From: Vallitaleaceae bacterium 9-2 | GTDB lineage: Bacteria > Bacillota > Clostridia > Lachnospirales > Vallitaleaceae | Assembly (NCBI GenBank): GCA_038396585.1 | Contig: CP121691.1 | Coordinates: 2,232,001 to 2,296,000, forward strand | DNA: 64,000 nucleotides | Direction: 5' to 3' | Shown: positions 1 through 9,791 of the stretch, one piece after another | Layout of the letters: each line of letters starts with the position of its first letter | Numbering within the stretch: position 1 is the stretch's first letter | The notes under the pieces: model-generated | The model's input: the letters and a program-made list of their open reading frames with translations, nothing else | Databases searched by the model: none | Told to the model about the DNA's origin: nothing | Made by a program: the position numbers and the translations under genes

Positions 1-109
1 TAGGCTCACCGCCAAACTGGGTTGTACAACTACAATATATTTTACTTTTTGTCTTAAGTTCTGAATGGACCTCAAGTCCAATGACAATCTCATAATCTTT
101 ATAAGCCAT
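1..109 (-). CDS. gatB: Aspartyl/glutamyl-tRNA amidotransferase subunit B, N-terminal fragment
   Basis: The first 36 codons of GatB are visible; the rest lies before the window. The readable start ([20 protein letters not shown]) matches the conserved GatB N-terminus, with the VIGLEVH motif and a CSC element shortly after. GatB is the kinase/tRNA-binding subunit of the GatCAB amidotransferase, which converts mischarged Glu-tRNAGln (and Asp-tRNAAsn) to the amidated forms. A GAGGTG ribosome site precedes the ATG, and gatA ends 10 bp upstream, so gatC-gatA-gatB form one unit on this strand. Confidence 0.93.
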   Translation of the reverse strand, partial: MAYKDYEIVIGLEVHSELKTKSKIYCSCTTQFGGEP

Positions 110-119
110 GGTCACACCT

Positions 120-1571
120 CTATCCTATCGCAACTGTTCGTTTTTCCACATTAGCATGTTGCTCGTACTGATACGCAAAATTTAAAAGTGTTGATTCATC
201 AAATGCTTTTCCAATCAACTGCATTCCTATGGGAAGCCCTTTTTCATCAAATCCACAATTTATTGATATTGCAGGTACACCGGCAATATTAATTGGCACT
301 GTACATATATCCGTTAAATACATCTCCACCGGATTATCCGTTTTTGCACCCACTTGAAAAGCCGTTGTCGGTCCTGTCGGCGTAAGTAGAACATCATATT
401 TTTCAAACAGCTGGTCAAACTCTTGTTTAATCAAGGTACGTACCTGTTGTGCTTTTTTATAATATGCGTCGTAGTATCCTGAGCTTAATGCATAAGTTCC
501 TAGCATAATACGTCGCTTCACTTCTTTTCCAAAAGCTTCATCCCGAGTCTTTTGATACAAATCTAACAGATTATCAAATTCAGGGGTTCGATATCCATAT
601 TTTATGCCATCATATCGTGCAAGATTTGAAGAAGCTTCCGCTGAGGAAATCAAATAATATGCCGGCAATGAGAGGTTCGATAAATCAAAGCGAACTTCTT
701 CAACAATGGCGCCAAGTTTTTCATATTCTTTTGCCGCTGCTAATACAGCCGCTTTCACTTGTGGGTGAATCCCTTCACCAAAAAATTCAAGTGGAAGACC
801 AATACGCTTGCCTTTTAACGCGTCTTTAAGATGTGCTGTAAAATCCGGTGCCTCTATTGGTGCACTTGTTGAATCCATAGCATCATGTCCTGCGATGACA
901 TTCATTGCAAGAGCCACATCTTCAACATTATTGGCTAGTGGTCCAATCTGATCTAGCGATGAAGCAAATGCAACAAGCCCAAATCTTGACACACGACCAT
1001 AGGTAGGCTTTAATCCCACAACTCCACAGTAGCTGGCTGGTTGACGAATTGAACCTCCTGTATCTGACCCCAGTGCCAGTGGTGTCATCATCGCTGCTAC
1101 AGCTGCTGCCGATCCGCCGGAACTTCCTCCTGGAACATGCTCAAGGTTCCATGGATTACGTGTAATCTTATATGCGCTATTTTCAGTTGATGATCCCATC
1201 GCAAACTCATCCATGTTAAGCTTTCCAAATAAAATCATATCGTTGGCTTGAATTTTATTCACCACAGTTGCACTATAGGGAGGAACAAATGTCTCTAGCA
1301 TTTTTGAAGCACATGTTGTGGGAATTCCTTGTGTACAAATGTTATCTTTGATACTGATAGGAATTCCAGCCAATGAAGATAAAGCTTCGCCTTGGATTCG
1401 TCTATTATCAATTGCTTGTGCTTGTGCTTTAATTTTCTCTTCATCCATGTGTAAAAACGCATTAACCTTTTGTTCTGTCTTATGAACACGCGCTATATAC
1501 GACTCAACAAGCTCGAGACTACTGACTTCTTTGTTCTTTAATTGTGTTGCCATATCTAATACTGTCTTCAT
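120..1571 (-). CDS. gatA: Glutamyl-tRNA(Gln) amidotransferase subunit A
   Basis: The 483-residue protein is the glutaminase subunit of GatCAB, releasing ammonia from glutamine for transamidation of Glu-tRNAGln. The amidase-signature triad is readable: Lys75 in PISIKDN, cis-Ser150 in GGSSGGS and nucleophile Ser174 in [11 protein letters not shown]. Length is normal for the family (about 485). A GGAGG ribosome site lies just before the ATG. gatC ends 10 bp upstream and gatB starts 10 bp downstream. Presence of GatCAB suggests the organism lacks a dedicated glutaminyl-tRNA synthetase, but that is inference. Confidence 0.97.
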   Translation of the reverse strand: MKTVLDMATQLKNKEVSSLELVESYIARVHKTEQKVNAFLHMDEEKIKAQAQAIDNRRIQGEALSSLAGIPISIKDNICTQGIPTTCASKMLETFVPPYSATVVNKIQANDMILFGKLNMDEFAMGSSTENSAYKITRNPWNLEHVPGGSSGGSAAAVAAMMTPLALGSDTGGSIRQPASYCGVVGLKPTYGRVSRFGLVAFASSLDQIGPLANNVEDVALAMNVIAGHDAMDSTSAPIEAPDFTAHLKDALKGKRIGLPLEFFGEGIHPQVKAAVLAAAKEYEKLGAIVEEVRFDLSNLSLPAYYLISSAEASSNLARYDGIKYGYRTPEFDNLLDLYQKTRDEAFGKEVKRRIMLGTYALSSGYYDAYYKKAQQVRTLIKQEFDQLFEKYDVLLTPTGPTTAFQVGAKTDNPVEMYLTDICTVPINIAGVPAISINCGFDEKGLPIGMQLIGKAFDESTLLNFAYQYEQHANVEKRTVAIG

Positions 1572-1581
1572 ATCAAGCCTC

Positions 1582-1869
1582 CTATTCTACAACTTTCGGT
1601 ACGTTATAACATCCGTCTTGTTTGCTCGGTGCATTCTCCAACAAAATATCGCGCTCCATTGAAGGCAATACTTCATCTTCACGAAAAACATTGTTAATCG
1701 GAATAACATGCGCCGTTGCATTGACATCTTCAAACGTATATTCATTGATCTGATCTGCAAACTCCAGAATCATTTCCATATCTTTTGTCATCTGAACCTT
1801 TTCTTCTTCTGTAAGGCTTAAACGGGCTAAGTGTGCCACATGTTCAACTTGGTCTTTTGTGATTTTCAT
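1582..1869 (-). CDS. gatC: Glutamyl-tRNA(Gln) amidotransferase subunit C
   Basis: This 95-residue protein has the GatC pattern: an N-terminal VEHVAHLARLSLTEEE segment, a central FADQINEY helix and a C-terminal tail ending in YNVPKVVE. GatC wraps around GatA and stabilises the GatAB complex. A GGAGGGTAAGG ribosome site precedes the ATG. It is the first gat gene, 53 bp downstream of ligA and 10 bp upstream of gatA, so it may be transcribed with yebC and ligA. Confidence 0.95.
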   Translation of the reverse strand: MKITKDQVEHVAHLARLSLTEEEKVQMTKDMEMILEFADQINEYTFEDVNATAHVIPINNVFREDEVLPSMERDILLENAPSKQDGCYNVPKVVE

Positions 1870-1922
1870 CCTTACCCTCCGTTTCTATAATATAATGCTT
1901 TATTGTATCACAGTGTTAATCA

Positions 1923-3878
1923 TTATTCAATGAGCGCTTTAAAGTCTTGCTCGCTAATAATGGGTATATTCAAACTTTTGGCTTTTTTATTTTTTGACGA
2001 ATTCGAAGCCACATCATTGTTAATTAGATAATCTGTGTTTTTAGATACACTGCCGGTAACTTTTCCGCCAAAACGCTCTATCTCCAATTTTAGAGCTTCA
2101 CGATTAGTATAATGTTCTAAGGAGCCGGTAATAACAAAAGTTTTTCCGTTAATCGTCTCCTTCATCACTTCCATCTCAACAGTTTCAAATTCTACTTCTT
2201 CAAGCAAATGGTCTAGTATCTGCATAAAATGTTCATCGTGAAAATAAGTGTACAGAGATTTTGCTATTACTTGACCAAAGCCTTCGATAGCTTCATAAGC
2301 TTCAACAGATGCACTGCGAATCCGCTCCAAATCATGGTCAAAGGCGGCAGATAAAAGCTTTGCATTACTTAATCCAACATGTAAAATGCCAAGTGCATAA
2401 ATAAAGTTCGCCAGCTTCACTTTACGCGCAATATGGATGGAATCAATCAAGTTCTGATACGATTTTTCTCCAAAGCCATCCAGTGCAATAATCTTCTCTT
2501 TTTTTAGTGCATCATCTAATTTAAATAGATCTGCATATTCATGAACCAGCCCAAGCTGAATCAGTTTTTCAAGTGTGGCTTCTGATAAACCTTCAATGTT
2601 CATCGCATTTCTTGAGGCAAAGTGGGCATATGCCTTCACTTTTTTTGCAGGACATTCTCGGTTCATACAATAGAGCACTTTTATGTCATTAACATCTTTT
2701 ATCTCGGTCTGTTCATAGCACACCGGACAGATTGTAGGAATCGTTAGTTGATTGCTTCGTGTCAGGTTCTCAGCAATTTGCGGAATAATCATATTCGCTT
2801 TATACACTTGGATGGTATCCCCAATACCTAATTCCAATTTTTCTACTATGCTGATATTATGCAAGCTAGCCCGTGAAACCTGTGTTCCTTCAAGGTCGAC
2901 CGGTTTAAAAATAGCTACCGGGTTAATGAGTCCCGTACGTGAAGCACTCCAAAACACTTCTTCTAAGACAGTGTCGCGTATTTCATCTTGCCATTTATAG
3001 GCCATAGTATCTCGAGGAAATTTTGATGTTGCTCCTAGGCTTTGACTATACGCTTTATCATTATAGGTTAAGACTAGACCATCCGATGCAACGTCATTCG
3101 CTTCAAGTCCTGCAGCAAATTTATCGATGGCCGACTCTATGTTTTCTGCTCGTACAAGTTGATAATCTACACATTCAAATCCTTGGTCAATTATCCATTC
3201 GAGTTCTTCGCTTTTTTTACTAAACTGTTCTTGATGATCACTATAGATCATCGTAAAACCGTAAAAGCGCACATGCCGTCTAGCGGTAATTTCGCTATTA
3301 AGCTGGCGCACCGATCCACTGCAAAGATTACGTGGGTTTTTGTATTGGTTTTCCACTTCAAGCATTTGATTGATCGCTTCAAAATCTGAGTAGCGTATTA
3401 CAGCTTCCCCTCGTAGCAACAAGCGTCCTTTATACGGTATGGTGAGTGGAAGGTTCTTAAATTGCTTGGCATTATTGGTGATTACCTCACCAACAATCCC
3501 ATTGCCTCGCGTCACCGCTTTAAGCAGTTGTCCCTCTTCATACGTCAGTACAATGGTTAATCCATCCAGCTTATACGAAAGTATTCCTTCTTGATCTTTC
3601 AACCATTGACTAAGCGCCTCTTGATCTTTTGTCTTATCCAGACTTAGCATCGGATACGCATGCTCTTCTTTGGGTAGTTGAGTTAAAAGTTCATAACCAA
3701 CTTTTTGTGTTGGACTTCCAGCGAGGATTGTTCCTGTCTGCTCTTCCAACGCAACAAGTTCGTCATATAATCGATCATACTCAAAGTTTGACATGATTTC
3801 TTGATTTTCCTGATAATATGAACGCGACGCCTGATCAAGTTGACCAACAAGCGCTCGCATTCTTGATATTTTATCCAT
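1923..3878 (-). CDS. ligA: NAD-dependent DNA ligase, divergent active site
   Basis: A 651-residue NAD-dependent DNA ligase: domain Ia (1-60), adenylation domain with the KLDG nucleophile Lys103, OB fold, Cys4 zinc finger (C384, C387, C404, C409), helix-hairpin-helix region and C-terminal BRCT (about 575-650). Several residues conserved in E. coli LigA differ on hand alignment: the domain Ia His is Tyr22, the Asp of PDAEYD is Asn31, TRGDG reads TRGNG (Asn126) and the Lys of DGVVIK is Thr271. Lys103, Arg124, Asp266 and Lys295 are kept. The ATG directly follows the yebC stop. It may be a second, specialised or weakened ligase; a canonical LigA elsewhere in the genome would support that. Confidence 0.9.
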   Translation of the reverse strand: MDKISRMRALVGQLDQASRSYYQENQEIMSNFEYDRLYDELVALEEQTGTILAGSPTQKVGYELLTQLPKEEHAYPMLSLDKTKDQEALSQWLKDQEGILSYKLDGLTIVLTYEEGQLLKAVTRGNGIVGEVITNNAKQFKNLPLTIPYKGRLLLRGEAVIRYSDFEAINQMLEVENQYKNPRNLCSGSVRQLNSEITARRHVRFYGFTMIYSDHQEQFSKKSEELEWIIDQGFECVDYQLVRAENIESAIDKFAAGLEANDVASDGLVLTYNDKAYSQSLGATSKFPRDTMAYKWQDEIRDTVLEEVFWSASRTGLINPVAIFKPVDLEGTQVSRASLHNISIVEKLELGIGDTIQVYKANMIIPQIAENLTRSNQLTIPTICPVCYEQTEIKDVNDIKVLYCMNRECPAKKVKAYAHFASRNAMNIEGLSEATLEKLIQLGLVHEYADLFKLDDALKKEKIIALDGFGEKSYQNLIDSIHIARKVKLANFIYALGILHVGLSNAKLLSAAFDHDLERIRSASVEAYEAIEGFGQVIAKSLYTYFHDEHFMQILDHLLEEVEFETVEMEVMKETINGKTFVITGSLEHYTNREALKLEIERFGGKVTGSVSKNTDYLINNDVASNSSKNKKAKSLNIPIISEQDFKALIE

Positions 3879-4607
3879 TTAATCTTCCATCTCCCAATTA
3901 TGGAATACATTCTGAACATCATCATCCTCTTCAAGATGTTCAAGCATTTTTTCCATTTCTTTACTCTCTTCTTCCGATAATGTCACTGTAGTTTGAGGAA
4001 TCTGTGCAACTTCAGCCGACAGTATTTCATAGCCTTGTTCAATCAGTGCTTGATACACTTGGCTAAATTGTTCCGGTTCTGTAATGATTTCAATCCCTTC
4101 CTCATCAATATCGATATCTTCTGCTCCTGCATCAAGCACAAGCATCATTAAGGTGTCCTCATCGATATCCGTAGCATTTTCAAGGACAATCTGTCCCTTT
4201 TTATCAAATAAATAGTTTACACATCCTGTAGTCCCAAGGTTTCCACCATACTTTGAAAACCCATGACGAACATTTGCCGCTGTTCGATTTTTATTATCGG
4301 TTAAGCACTCCACCATAACTGCCACTCCCGAAATACCGTAACCTTCATAGACAATACGTTCATATTCAACATTACCGCCTTCACCAGAAGCACGTTTTAT
4401 TGCCCGCGTAATTGTATCATTGGGCATATTGTTGGACTTCGCCTTATTAATGACATCGTTAAGGGATGAATTCAAACTTGGGTCTGGTCCCCCTTGACGG
4501 ACAGCCACTACAATCTCTCGTCCTATTTTAGTAAAAATCTTTCCTTTTTTTGCATCATTTTTTTCTTTTTTATGTTTTATATTTGCAAACTTTGAATGTC
4601 CTGCCAT
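3879..4607 (-). CDS. yebC: YebC/PmpR-family protein
   Basis: The 242-residue protein starts MAGHSKFANIKHKKEKNDAK, the signature of the YebC family, and keeps the VEGYG-like element (VYEGYGISGVAVMVE) in the middle. Family members have been described as DNA-binding transcriptional regulators and more recently as ribosome-associated factors that relieve stalling; this sequence cannot choose between them. An AGGAGCTG ribosome site lies 7 bases before the ATG. It is the first gene of the yebC-ligA-gatCAB run, and ligA starts immediately after its stop. Confidence 0.95.
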   Translation of the reverse strand: MAGHSKFANIKHKKEKNDAKKGKIFTKIGREIVVAVRQGGPDPSLNSSLNDVINKAKSNNMPNDTITRAIKRASGEGGNVEYERIVYEGYGISGVAVMVECLTDNKNRTAANVRHGFSKYGGNLGTTGCVNYLFDKKGQIVLENATDIDEDTLMMLVLDAGAEDIDIDEEGIEIITEPEQFSQVYQALIEQGYEILSAEVAQIPQTTVTLSEEESKEMEKMLEHLEEDDDVQNVFHNWEMED

Positions 4608-4674
4608 TTTTTTCAGCTCCTATTCATCATATTTATTATTTATATATGCATTAGCCCTTATTCTATCATGATTC

Positions 4675-6018
4675 TTAGTGTTCAACAAGATTGTTCATCC
4701 AACGCTTAGACTTCATACGTTTGATTCCAAAACTGAATTTTGCCATTTCTTCAAAAAGAATGGCTGCATAGACATAAGGTAGATCCCATTTTAAAACTAA
4801 ACCGGTGAGTATTGCTAATGGAACACCTAGTCCCCATACCGCAATGCCATCTAGTGCCGCGGCAAAAATAGTATCGCCACCACTGCGTAAAATTCCAACG
4901 ATAATAACCAAGTTCACACTTTTTACCATAGTATACATTCCAAACACCGATAAGGAACCGATAATATTATATTTTACTATAGGTGGAACACTATATATTC
5001 CAGCAATATGTGGTGCTGAAAGTATAATGATGATTCCCATAAACGCACCCAGCAAGAAGTTGATTTTTACAAACTGTACGGCTTCATCATAGATTTTTTC
5101 ACCTTCCATTGCTCCCAAAGAGTTACCAAGCATAACCGCACTTGCATTACCAACTCCTACAGAGACAACAAAAATAATCTGTTCAATGGTCTGTGTAATG
5201 GTCATGGCTGCCATAGCATCGGTTCCCATACGTCCATACACAACTGCATACATGGTTACACCTGTTGACCAAAGGATTTCATTGATAACCACTGGCATTG
5301 CAATCTTGGAAAAATGCTTTGCCAAATTTTTATTATAGCTAAATAGGGTTTTTAACTTGCCTGACGGCGGTAACTTATAGTAGTTTGACAGCCCGACCAG
5401 CATAAAACACTCTAGGGTTCTAGCAATTAATGTAGCAGTAGCAGCTCCTTCTACACCCATAGGTTGGAAGCCCATATTACCATAGATCAATACCCAGTTT
5501 AAAAAGGTATTCACCGAAATGGCAACCATCGTTACAAAAAGCGGAAGCTTCACATAATTTGTACTTCGAAGTACGAACATGGTTGAAAAGGTTACAGCTG
5601 TGAAAAGGTAACTAAATCCAACAATTCTCAGGTAATTTGCTCCTTCGATAATTACCTGCGCATCTGTGGAAAATATACTCATGACCTGTTGTGGCAAGAG
5701 TATAGCCACAATAGTAAAGAGCAATCCTCCACCTAGTGCAAAGGTTAAAGAAAGTCCATAGACTTTTTTGATATTTTCCACATCTTTTTTTCCCCAAAAC
5801 TGTGCTGTTAATATGGAAGATCCACTGCTCATTCCAAAAAGAAAAAGGTTTAATAGAAAAAAGACTTTGTTCGCTGCACCAACACCTGCGATTGCTTCCT
5901 TTGTTAAGGAACTAATCATAAAAGTATCAATTAAGTTTAGTGACGAAATAATAAGTTGTTGTAGGGTAATCGGTACTGCAATAGCAAATAGTTTTTTGTA
6001 AAATTCTGTATTTTTCAT
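4675..6018 (-). CDS. MATE-family multidrug/sodium antiporter
   Basis: About 447 residues with roughly twelve hydrophobic segments and the MATE layout: an N-terminal half beginning FAIAVPITLQQLIISSLNLID and a related C-terminal half beginning FSKIAMPVVINEILWSTG. Such proteins export cationic compounds across the membrane using Na+ or H+ gradients; the substrate cannot be read from sequence. The frame is open to a TTG at 6042 overlapping the alr stop, but the ATG at 6018 is the likelier start. It follows alr closely and may be the last gene of the rex-acpS-nnr-alr unit. Confidence 0.9.
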   Translation of the reverse strand: MKNTEFYKKLFAIAVPITLQQLIISSLNLIDTFMISSLTKEAIAGVGAANKVFFLLNLFLFGMSSGSSILTAQFWGKKDVENIKKVYGLSLTFALGGGLLFTIVAILLPQQVMSIFSTDAQVIIEGANYLRIVGFSYLFTAVTFSTMFVLRSTNYVKLPLFVTMVAISVNTFLNWVLIYGNMGFQPMGVEGAATATLIARTLECFMLVGLSNYYKLPPSGKLKTLFSYNKNLAKHFSKIAMPVVINEILWSTGVTMYAVVYGRMGTDAMAAMTITQTIEQIIFVVSVGVGNASAVMLGNSLGAMEGEKIYDEAVQFVKINFLLGAFMGIIIILSAPHIAGIYSVPPIVKYNIIGSLSVFGMYTMVKSVNLVIIVGILRSGGDTIFAAALDGIAVWGLGVPLAILTGLVLKWDLPYVYAAILFEEMAKFSFGIKRMKSKRWMNNLVEH

Positions 6019-6028
6019 TAATTGTTCT

Positions 6029-7213
6029 CTAAAAGTAGTCAATTATTTCAACGACTTTATTCTCCTTCATATAGATTCGAGGCACTCTTTTTCCAATGGA
6101 ACAAAGTACTTCATAGTTAATTGTATTCATATGTGTTGCTAATTCTTCTACATAGATATGTTGTTCGTTGGATTCTCCAATCAAAATCACTGCGTCATCT
6201 TCAGTAACGCCTTCAATATCGGTAACATCTACAAGCATCTGGTCCATGCATACACGTCCGACCACCGGTGCATATTGTCCACGAATTAAAACGCGTCCTT
6301 TGTTTGATAAAGCTCTTGAATATCCGTCGGCATAGCCTATAGGTACTGTCGCTATCTTAGAAGTTCTATTCGTCTTAAAGATACCTCCATAACTTATATA
6401 CTCATCTTTTTCGACCTCTTTCAAAAAAATAATTCGGCTGATAATTGAAAGCGCCGGTTCAAGTCGTATCCCATGATTTACCGTGTCTGACGGATATAAT
6501 CCATATAAGGCAATCCCGGTTCGAACCATATTAAACCGTGCACATTGATGATCAATCAGCCCTGCACTATTGGATGCATGAACAAGTGGGAATTCTATAC
6601 CCTGGGCTTTTAATCGGTTTAGCAAGTGTTCAAACAGCTCTACTTGCATATGCGTATATGAAAAATCTACTTCGTCAGCTTTAGAAAAATGTGTAAATAT
6701 TCCTTCACACCTTAGATACTCACACTTTGTCAAATCAATAATTTCTTGGACGGAAGTATCCATACTCTTACCTAAAAGTCGAAAGCCCAACCGTCCCATA
6801 CCTGTATCAACTTTGACATGTATACGCACTTTTTCTCCTAGACGCTCTCCAAATCGGTTCAGTTTTTCTCCCAACTTAGTTGAATACACCGTTTGGGTCA
6901 AGTCATAGCGCACCAAATCTTCAAATGCGTCTTCATGAGTATTTCCTAGGACAAGAATAGGTACTTTAACCCCTTCTTCTCTCAGTTGAATTCCTTCTTG
7001 ATAGATAGCTACTGCAATATAATCAACATTCAGTTTTTCAAGCTCACGACTGATGGGTATCGCACCATGCCCATAGGCATCCGCCTTAACAACCGCCATA
7101 ATCTTTACTTTATGCTGCATTTCATGATTAACATATTCTCGAATAGATTTTAGATTCGCACGTATCGCATCCAAATTCACCTTTGCATACACGCGATGAT
7201 ATATTGTCTCCAT
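6029..7213 (-). CDS. alr: Alanine racemase
   Basis: Pyridoxal-phosphate enzyme interconverting L- and D-alanine for peptidoglycan. With the start at 7213 the protein has 394 residues; the PLP lysine is Lys43 in AVVKADAYGHG, and the catalytic tyrosine is in the SYGGIFKT segment of the C-terminal beta domain. A longer frame to 7240 overlaps nnr, but the GGAAAGGG ribosome site lies inside the last nnr codons and points to the ATG at 7213, directly after the nnr stop. The two genes are therefore likely translationally coupled. Confidence 0.95.
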   Translation of the reverse strand: METIYHRVYAKVNLDAIRANLKSIREYVNHEMQHKVKIMAVVKADAYGHGAIPISRELEKLNVDYIAVAIYQEGIQLREEGVKVPILVLGNTHEDAFEDLVRYDLTQTVYSTKLGEKLNRFGERLGEKVRIHVKVDTGMGRLGFRLLGKSMDTSVQEIIDLTKCEYLRCEGIFTHFSKADEVDFSYTHMQVELFEHLLNRLKAQGIEFPLVHASNSAGLIDHQCARFNMVRTGIALYGLYPSDTVNHGIRLEPALSIISRIIFLKEVEKDEYISYGGIFKTNRTSKIATVPIGYADGYSRALSNKGRVLIRGQYAPVVGRVCMDQMLVDVTDIEGVTEDDAVILIGESNEQHIYVEELATHMNTINYEVLCSIGKRVPRIYMKENKVVEIIDYF

Positions 7214-7214
7214 A

Positions 7215-8771
7215 TTACAACCCTTTCCATAGGCATTCAATAAGGTCTGAAGCCATCAATGATGGCATGTTTTTTTCACTAACATAATAATCGCCCGCAT
7301 ATGAATGTAACAGCACTCCATACTTTGCCGCATCTGATAGGCAGTGGCGTTGTACTGCTAATCCACCGATAACACCCACAAGAACATCTCCTGAGCCGGC
7401 TGTTGACATGCCGGGGTTACCCAACGTATTAATATATACTTGATCGTTATAAGGGGCTACAACAGTTCGTGCACTCTTTAACACAGTTACAACATTATAT
7501 TTTTTATACATGGCCAAAGCAAAGTGAATAGGATTTTCAAGAATACCAGATGAACAGTATCCAGTCAACCTAGACATCTCACCAATATGTGGCGTTATTA
7601 TACATTCACATTTCTTTTCTTCAAGCCACTCCATATTTTTCGCAATAATATTTAGTGCATCTGCATCAAAAATTATTTTTTTATCACATTGCATGAGATA
7701 ATGCACTAGATTGTGTGCATGATTGGATTGGGACAATCCTGGACCAATAGCAATAACGTCAACTTGATTAATAAACGCATCTAACTGCTCAGACATTGCC
7801 TTTGAAGAATCCTTTTTTACAATTACACATTCAGGAACCTGAGCCAAAAGAATCTGCGCATCGGATGTATCAACAAAAACTTTTACCAACCCTGCGCCAA
7901 CCCGATATGCCGCTTTTACTGCAAGTATTGTTGCCCCCAGCATTTGGGAATCACCAGCAATAATTCCTAACGTACCAAACATCCCTTTGTGACTGTTTTC
8001 CTGACGCTTAAAGGCGCCTTGCTTAACCGCTTGCTTAAGTGTGTCTTGATCTAGGATTTCTACTTTTTGGGAGAGTACTTTCTGGGCCTCCTCAAAAATG
8101 CCAATATCTTTAACAACAAGCTTTCCGCTATATTTTGTCCCCGGAAAAAGAATTGATCCTATCTTTGGCATGGAAAAGGTATATGTAATATCGGCATCAA
8201 TTGCCGCTCCCATGACCTTGCCGTTATCACTATTAATTCCCGAAGGTATGTCGACCGAAATGATTGTCTCAGAATGTTCATTCATCAATTCAATAATTTC
8301 TTTTAAAAGTATGGATACTGTACGGTTGCATCCGGTACCTAGTAGGCTATCTAATGTCAAGATGCTATGGCACAACACGTGTTTTATCATCGTCTGATTC
8401 GCATCAAAGCTATCTTCATCCACCCACAGGATGGAATCCGAATCGCTCCCCTTTAACAGCGCCTTTAAAATTTCCATTTGAAGCTGATGGTCCTTTGAGG
8501 TTCGCTCACGTTTTCCAACCAGAATGAACTGAACTTTGTATCCCAAGTGTATCAGCCATCGCCCAATAGCAATCCCATCTCCACCATTGTTGCCTGTTCC
8601 GCACACAATTGTGATTCTTCGCTGATGATATTGATTCAGTGGATACAACTCACTCAGTTCATCCACAATGGATTTGGCAGCATTCTCCATAAGCACTGCA
8701 CTAGGAACACCTACGTTATTTATCATGTATTGATCCATTTTTTGCATTTCAAAACCTTTTACCGCAAACAT
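7215..8771 (-). CDS. nnr: Bifunctional NAD(P)H-hydrate repair enzyme
   Basis: 518 residues joining two domains. The N-terminal YjeF_N epimerase (about 1-215) has VCGTGNNGGDGIAIGRWL. The C-terminal ADP-dependent NAD(P)H-hydrate dehydratase (about 230-518) has GTLGIIAGDSQMLGA, DADALNIIA and the AGSGDVL nucleotide-binding loop. Together they restore damaged NAD(P)H hydrates to NAD(P)H. An AAAAGGAG ribosome site precedes the ATG. It sits between acpS and alr, an arrangement common in Clostridia. Confidence 0.95.
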   Translation of the reverse strand: MFAVKGFEMQKMDQYMINNVGVPSAVLMENAAKSIVDELSELYPLNQYHQRRITIVCGTGNNGGDGIAIGRWLIHLGYKVQFILVGKRERTSKDHQLQMEILKALLKGSDSDSILWVDEDSFDANQTMIKHVLCHSILTLDSLLGTGCNRTVSILLKEIIELMNEHSETIISVDIPSGINSDNGKVMGAAIDADITYTFSMPKIGSILFPGTKYSGKLVVKDIGIFEEAQKVLSQKVEILDQDTLKQAVKQGAFKRQENSHKGMFGTLGIIAGDSQMLGATILAVKAAYRVGAGLVKVFVDTSDAQILLAQVPECVIVKKDSSKAMSEQLDAFINQVDVIAIGPGLSQSNHAHNLVHYLMQCDKKIIFDADALNIIAKNMEWLEEKKCECIITPHIGEMSRLTGYCSSGILENPIHFALAMYKKYNVVTVLKSARTVVAPYNDQVYINTLGNPGMSTAGSGDVLVGVIGGLAVQRHCLSDAAKYGVLLHSYAGDYYVSEKNMPSLMASDLIECLWKGL

Positions 8772-8785
8772 GTCAAACTCCTTTT

Positions 8786-9184
8786 TTATAAAAATTCCTG
8801 TCGCAATCGTTCTCCAATCGCTACTGCTGTCACATAATCTTTTGTGTTGGAAATTGAAACATGTATTGAATCAATTTTTAAATTTTGCTGCATCTTTAAT
8901 GCACTATCGTACAAGACGACATAGGGTTTTCCCCATTCATCCCTTAGTACTTCTATATCAATAAGATTAATGCCTTTAAATCCCGTTCCAAACATTTTGA
9001 CTACAGATTCTTTCACACAAAAATTACCCGCAATTTTTTGCGGGTTCATTTGATGTCGTTCAAATAATTCTATCTCGTTATCAGAAAAATAACGATTCAA
9101 GAATCCCTCTTTTGCGCTTGCCTTTTGAATGCGTTCAACAGCAATTAAATCCGTTCCTACTCCTATGATCATATTATTTTTCAT
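8786..9184 (-). CDS. acpS: Holo-[acyl-carrier-protein] synthase
   Basis: 132 residues (128 if translation starts at the ATG at 9172). The IIGVGTDLIAVERI segment carries the metal-binding Asp, and FCVKESVVKMFGTG is the second AcpS motif. The enzyme moves 4'-phosphopantetheine from CoA to apo-acyl carrier protein, activating it for fatty acid synthesis. Its start overlaps the end of the coiled-coil gene; the AAAGGA ribosome site is closer than ideal to the first ATG and far from the second, so the exact start is open. Confidence 0.93.
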   Translation of the reverse strand: MKNNMIIGVGTDLIAVERIQKASAKEGFLNRYFSDNEIELFERHQMNPQKIAGNFCVKESVVKMFGTGFKGINLIDIEVLRDEWGKPYVVLYDSALKMQQNLKIDSIHVSISNTKDYVTAVAIGERLRQEFL

Positions 9185-9788
9185 TTCCTTTCAAATAATA
9201 CTCATCATATTGTTCAATAATATCACTACCCACTACATCATGAATAAATGAATACAAAGCATCCGAGCGCTCTTTGGTTTCATCACGAATGATAATCTCT
9301 TCTTTGATTTCTTCACGAAGCTTTTGCACATTTTCATCATGCTTTTGGGCTTTTTTACGTACTTCTAACATCTCTAAATAAAAAATATTCATCGTAACCG
9401 AGACCAACTCCCTATTCGTCTGATCAATTTTTATAGGTAATTGGTCTAGTCGTTTTTCATATTGTTTTAGCTTATCATTGATTTCTTCTATGTAGCGTCG
9501 ATTTTTCTCCATCTTATGATAAGCTGCTTTTTCATTATCGGAAGTCGCAAGACTCATACCATCAACAATATCTTGCATTATCTTTTTCTTCAGATTATAG
9601 TATTCTTTAGATTCTGTTGTCAACTTTCCTTGTTCTTTAAGCAAAGAATTGAGTTTTTTTTCTAAAGCAATCACCTTGCCCGGTTTATTATCCTTGAACA
9701 GTTCATGCCATTTTTGATCCAAGACCAATAGATGGGTCTTTTTATCAATATGAATTTGCTTATTTTTGTTAAACCAAGCCATAGACAT
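9174..9788 (-). CDS. Coiled-coil protein of unknown function
   Basis: 204 residues, rich in Lys, Glu, Asp and Gln, with long heptad-like stretches (about 38-85 and 90-175) predicting a mostly helical coiled-coil cytoplasmic protein. No signal peptide, membrane segment or cysteine motif is visible. The N-terminus (MSMAWFNKNKQIHIDKKTH) looks like a short non-coiled head. It lies 3 bp after rex and overlaps acpS by 11 bp, so it is firmly part of that operon. I do not recognise a function. Confidence 0.85.
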   Translation of the reverse strand: MSMAWFNKNKQIHIDKKTHLLVLDQKWHELFKDNKPGKVIALEKKLNSLLKEQGKLTTESKEYYNLKKKIMQDIVDGMSLATSDNEKAAYHKMEKNRRYIEEINDKLKQYEKRLDQLPIKIDQTNRELVSVTMNIFYLEMLEVRKKAQKHDENVQKLREEIKEEIIIRDETKERSDALYSFIHDVVGSDIIEQYDEYYLKGNEK

Positions 9789-9791
9789 CCT

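Noticed and set aside
1923-3878. ligA as a pseudogene
   Set aside because: The frame is intact with all domains, the zinc cysteines and the nucleophilic lysine; substitutions point to divergence rather than decay.
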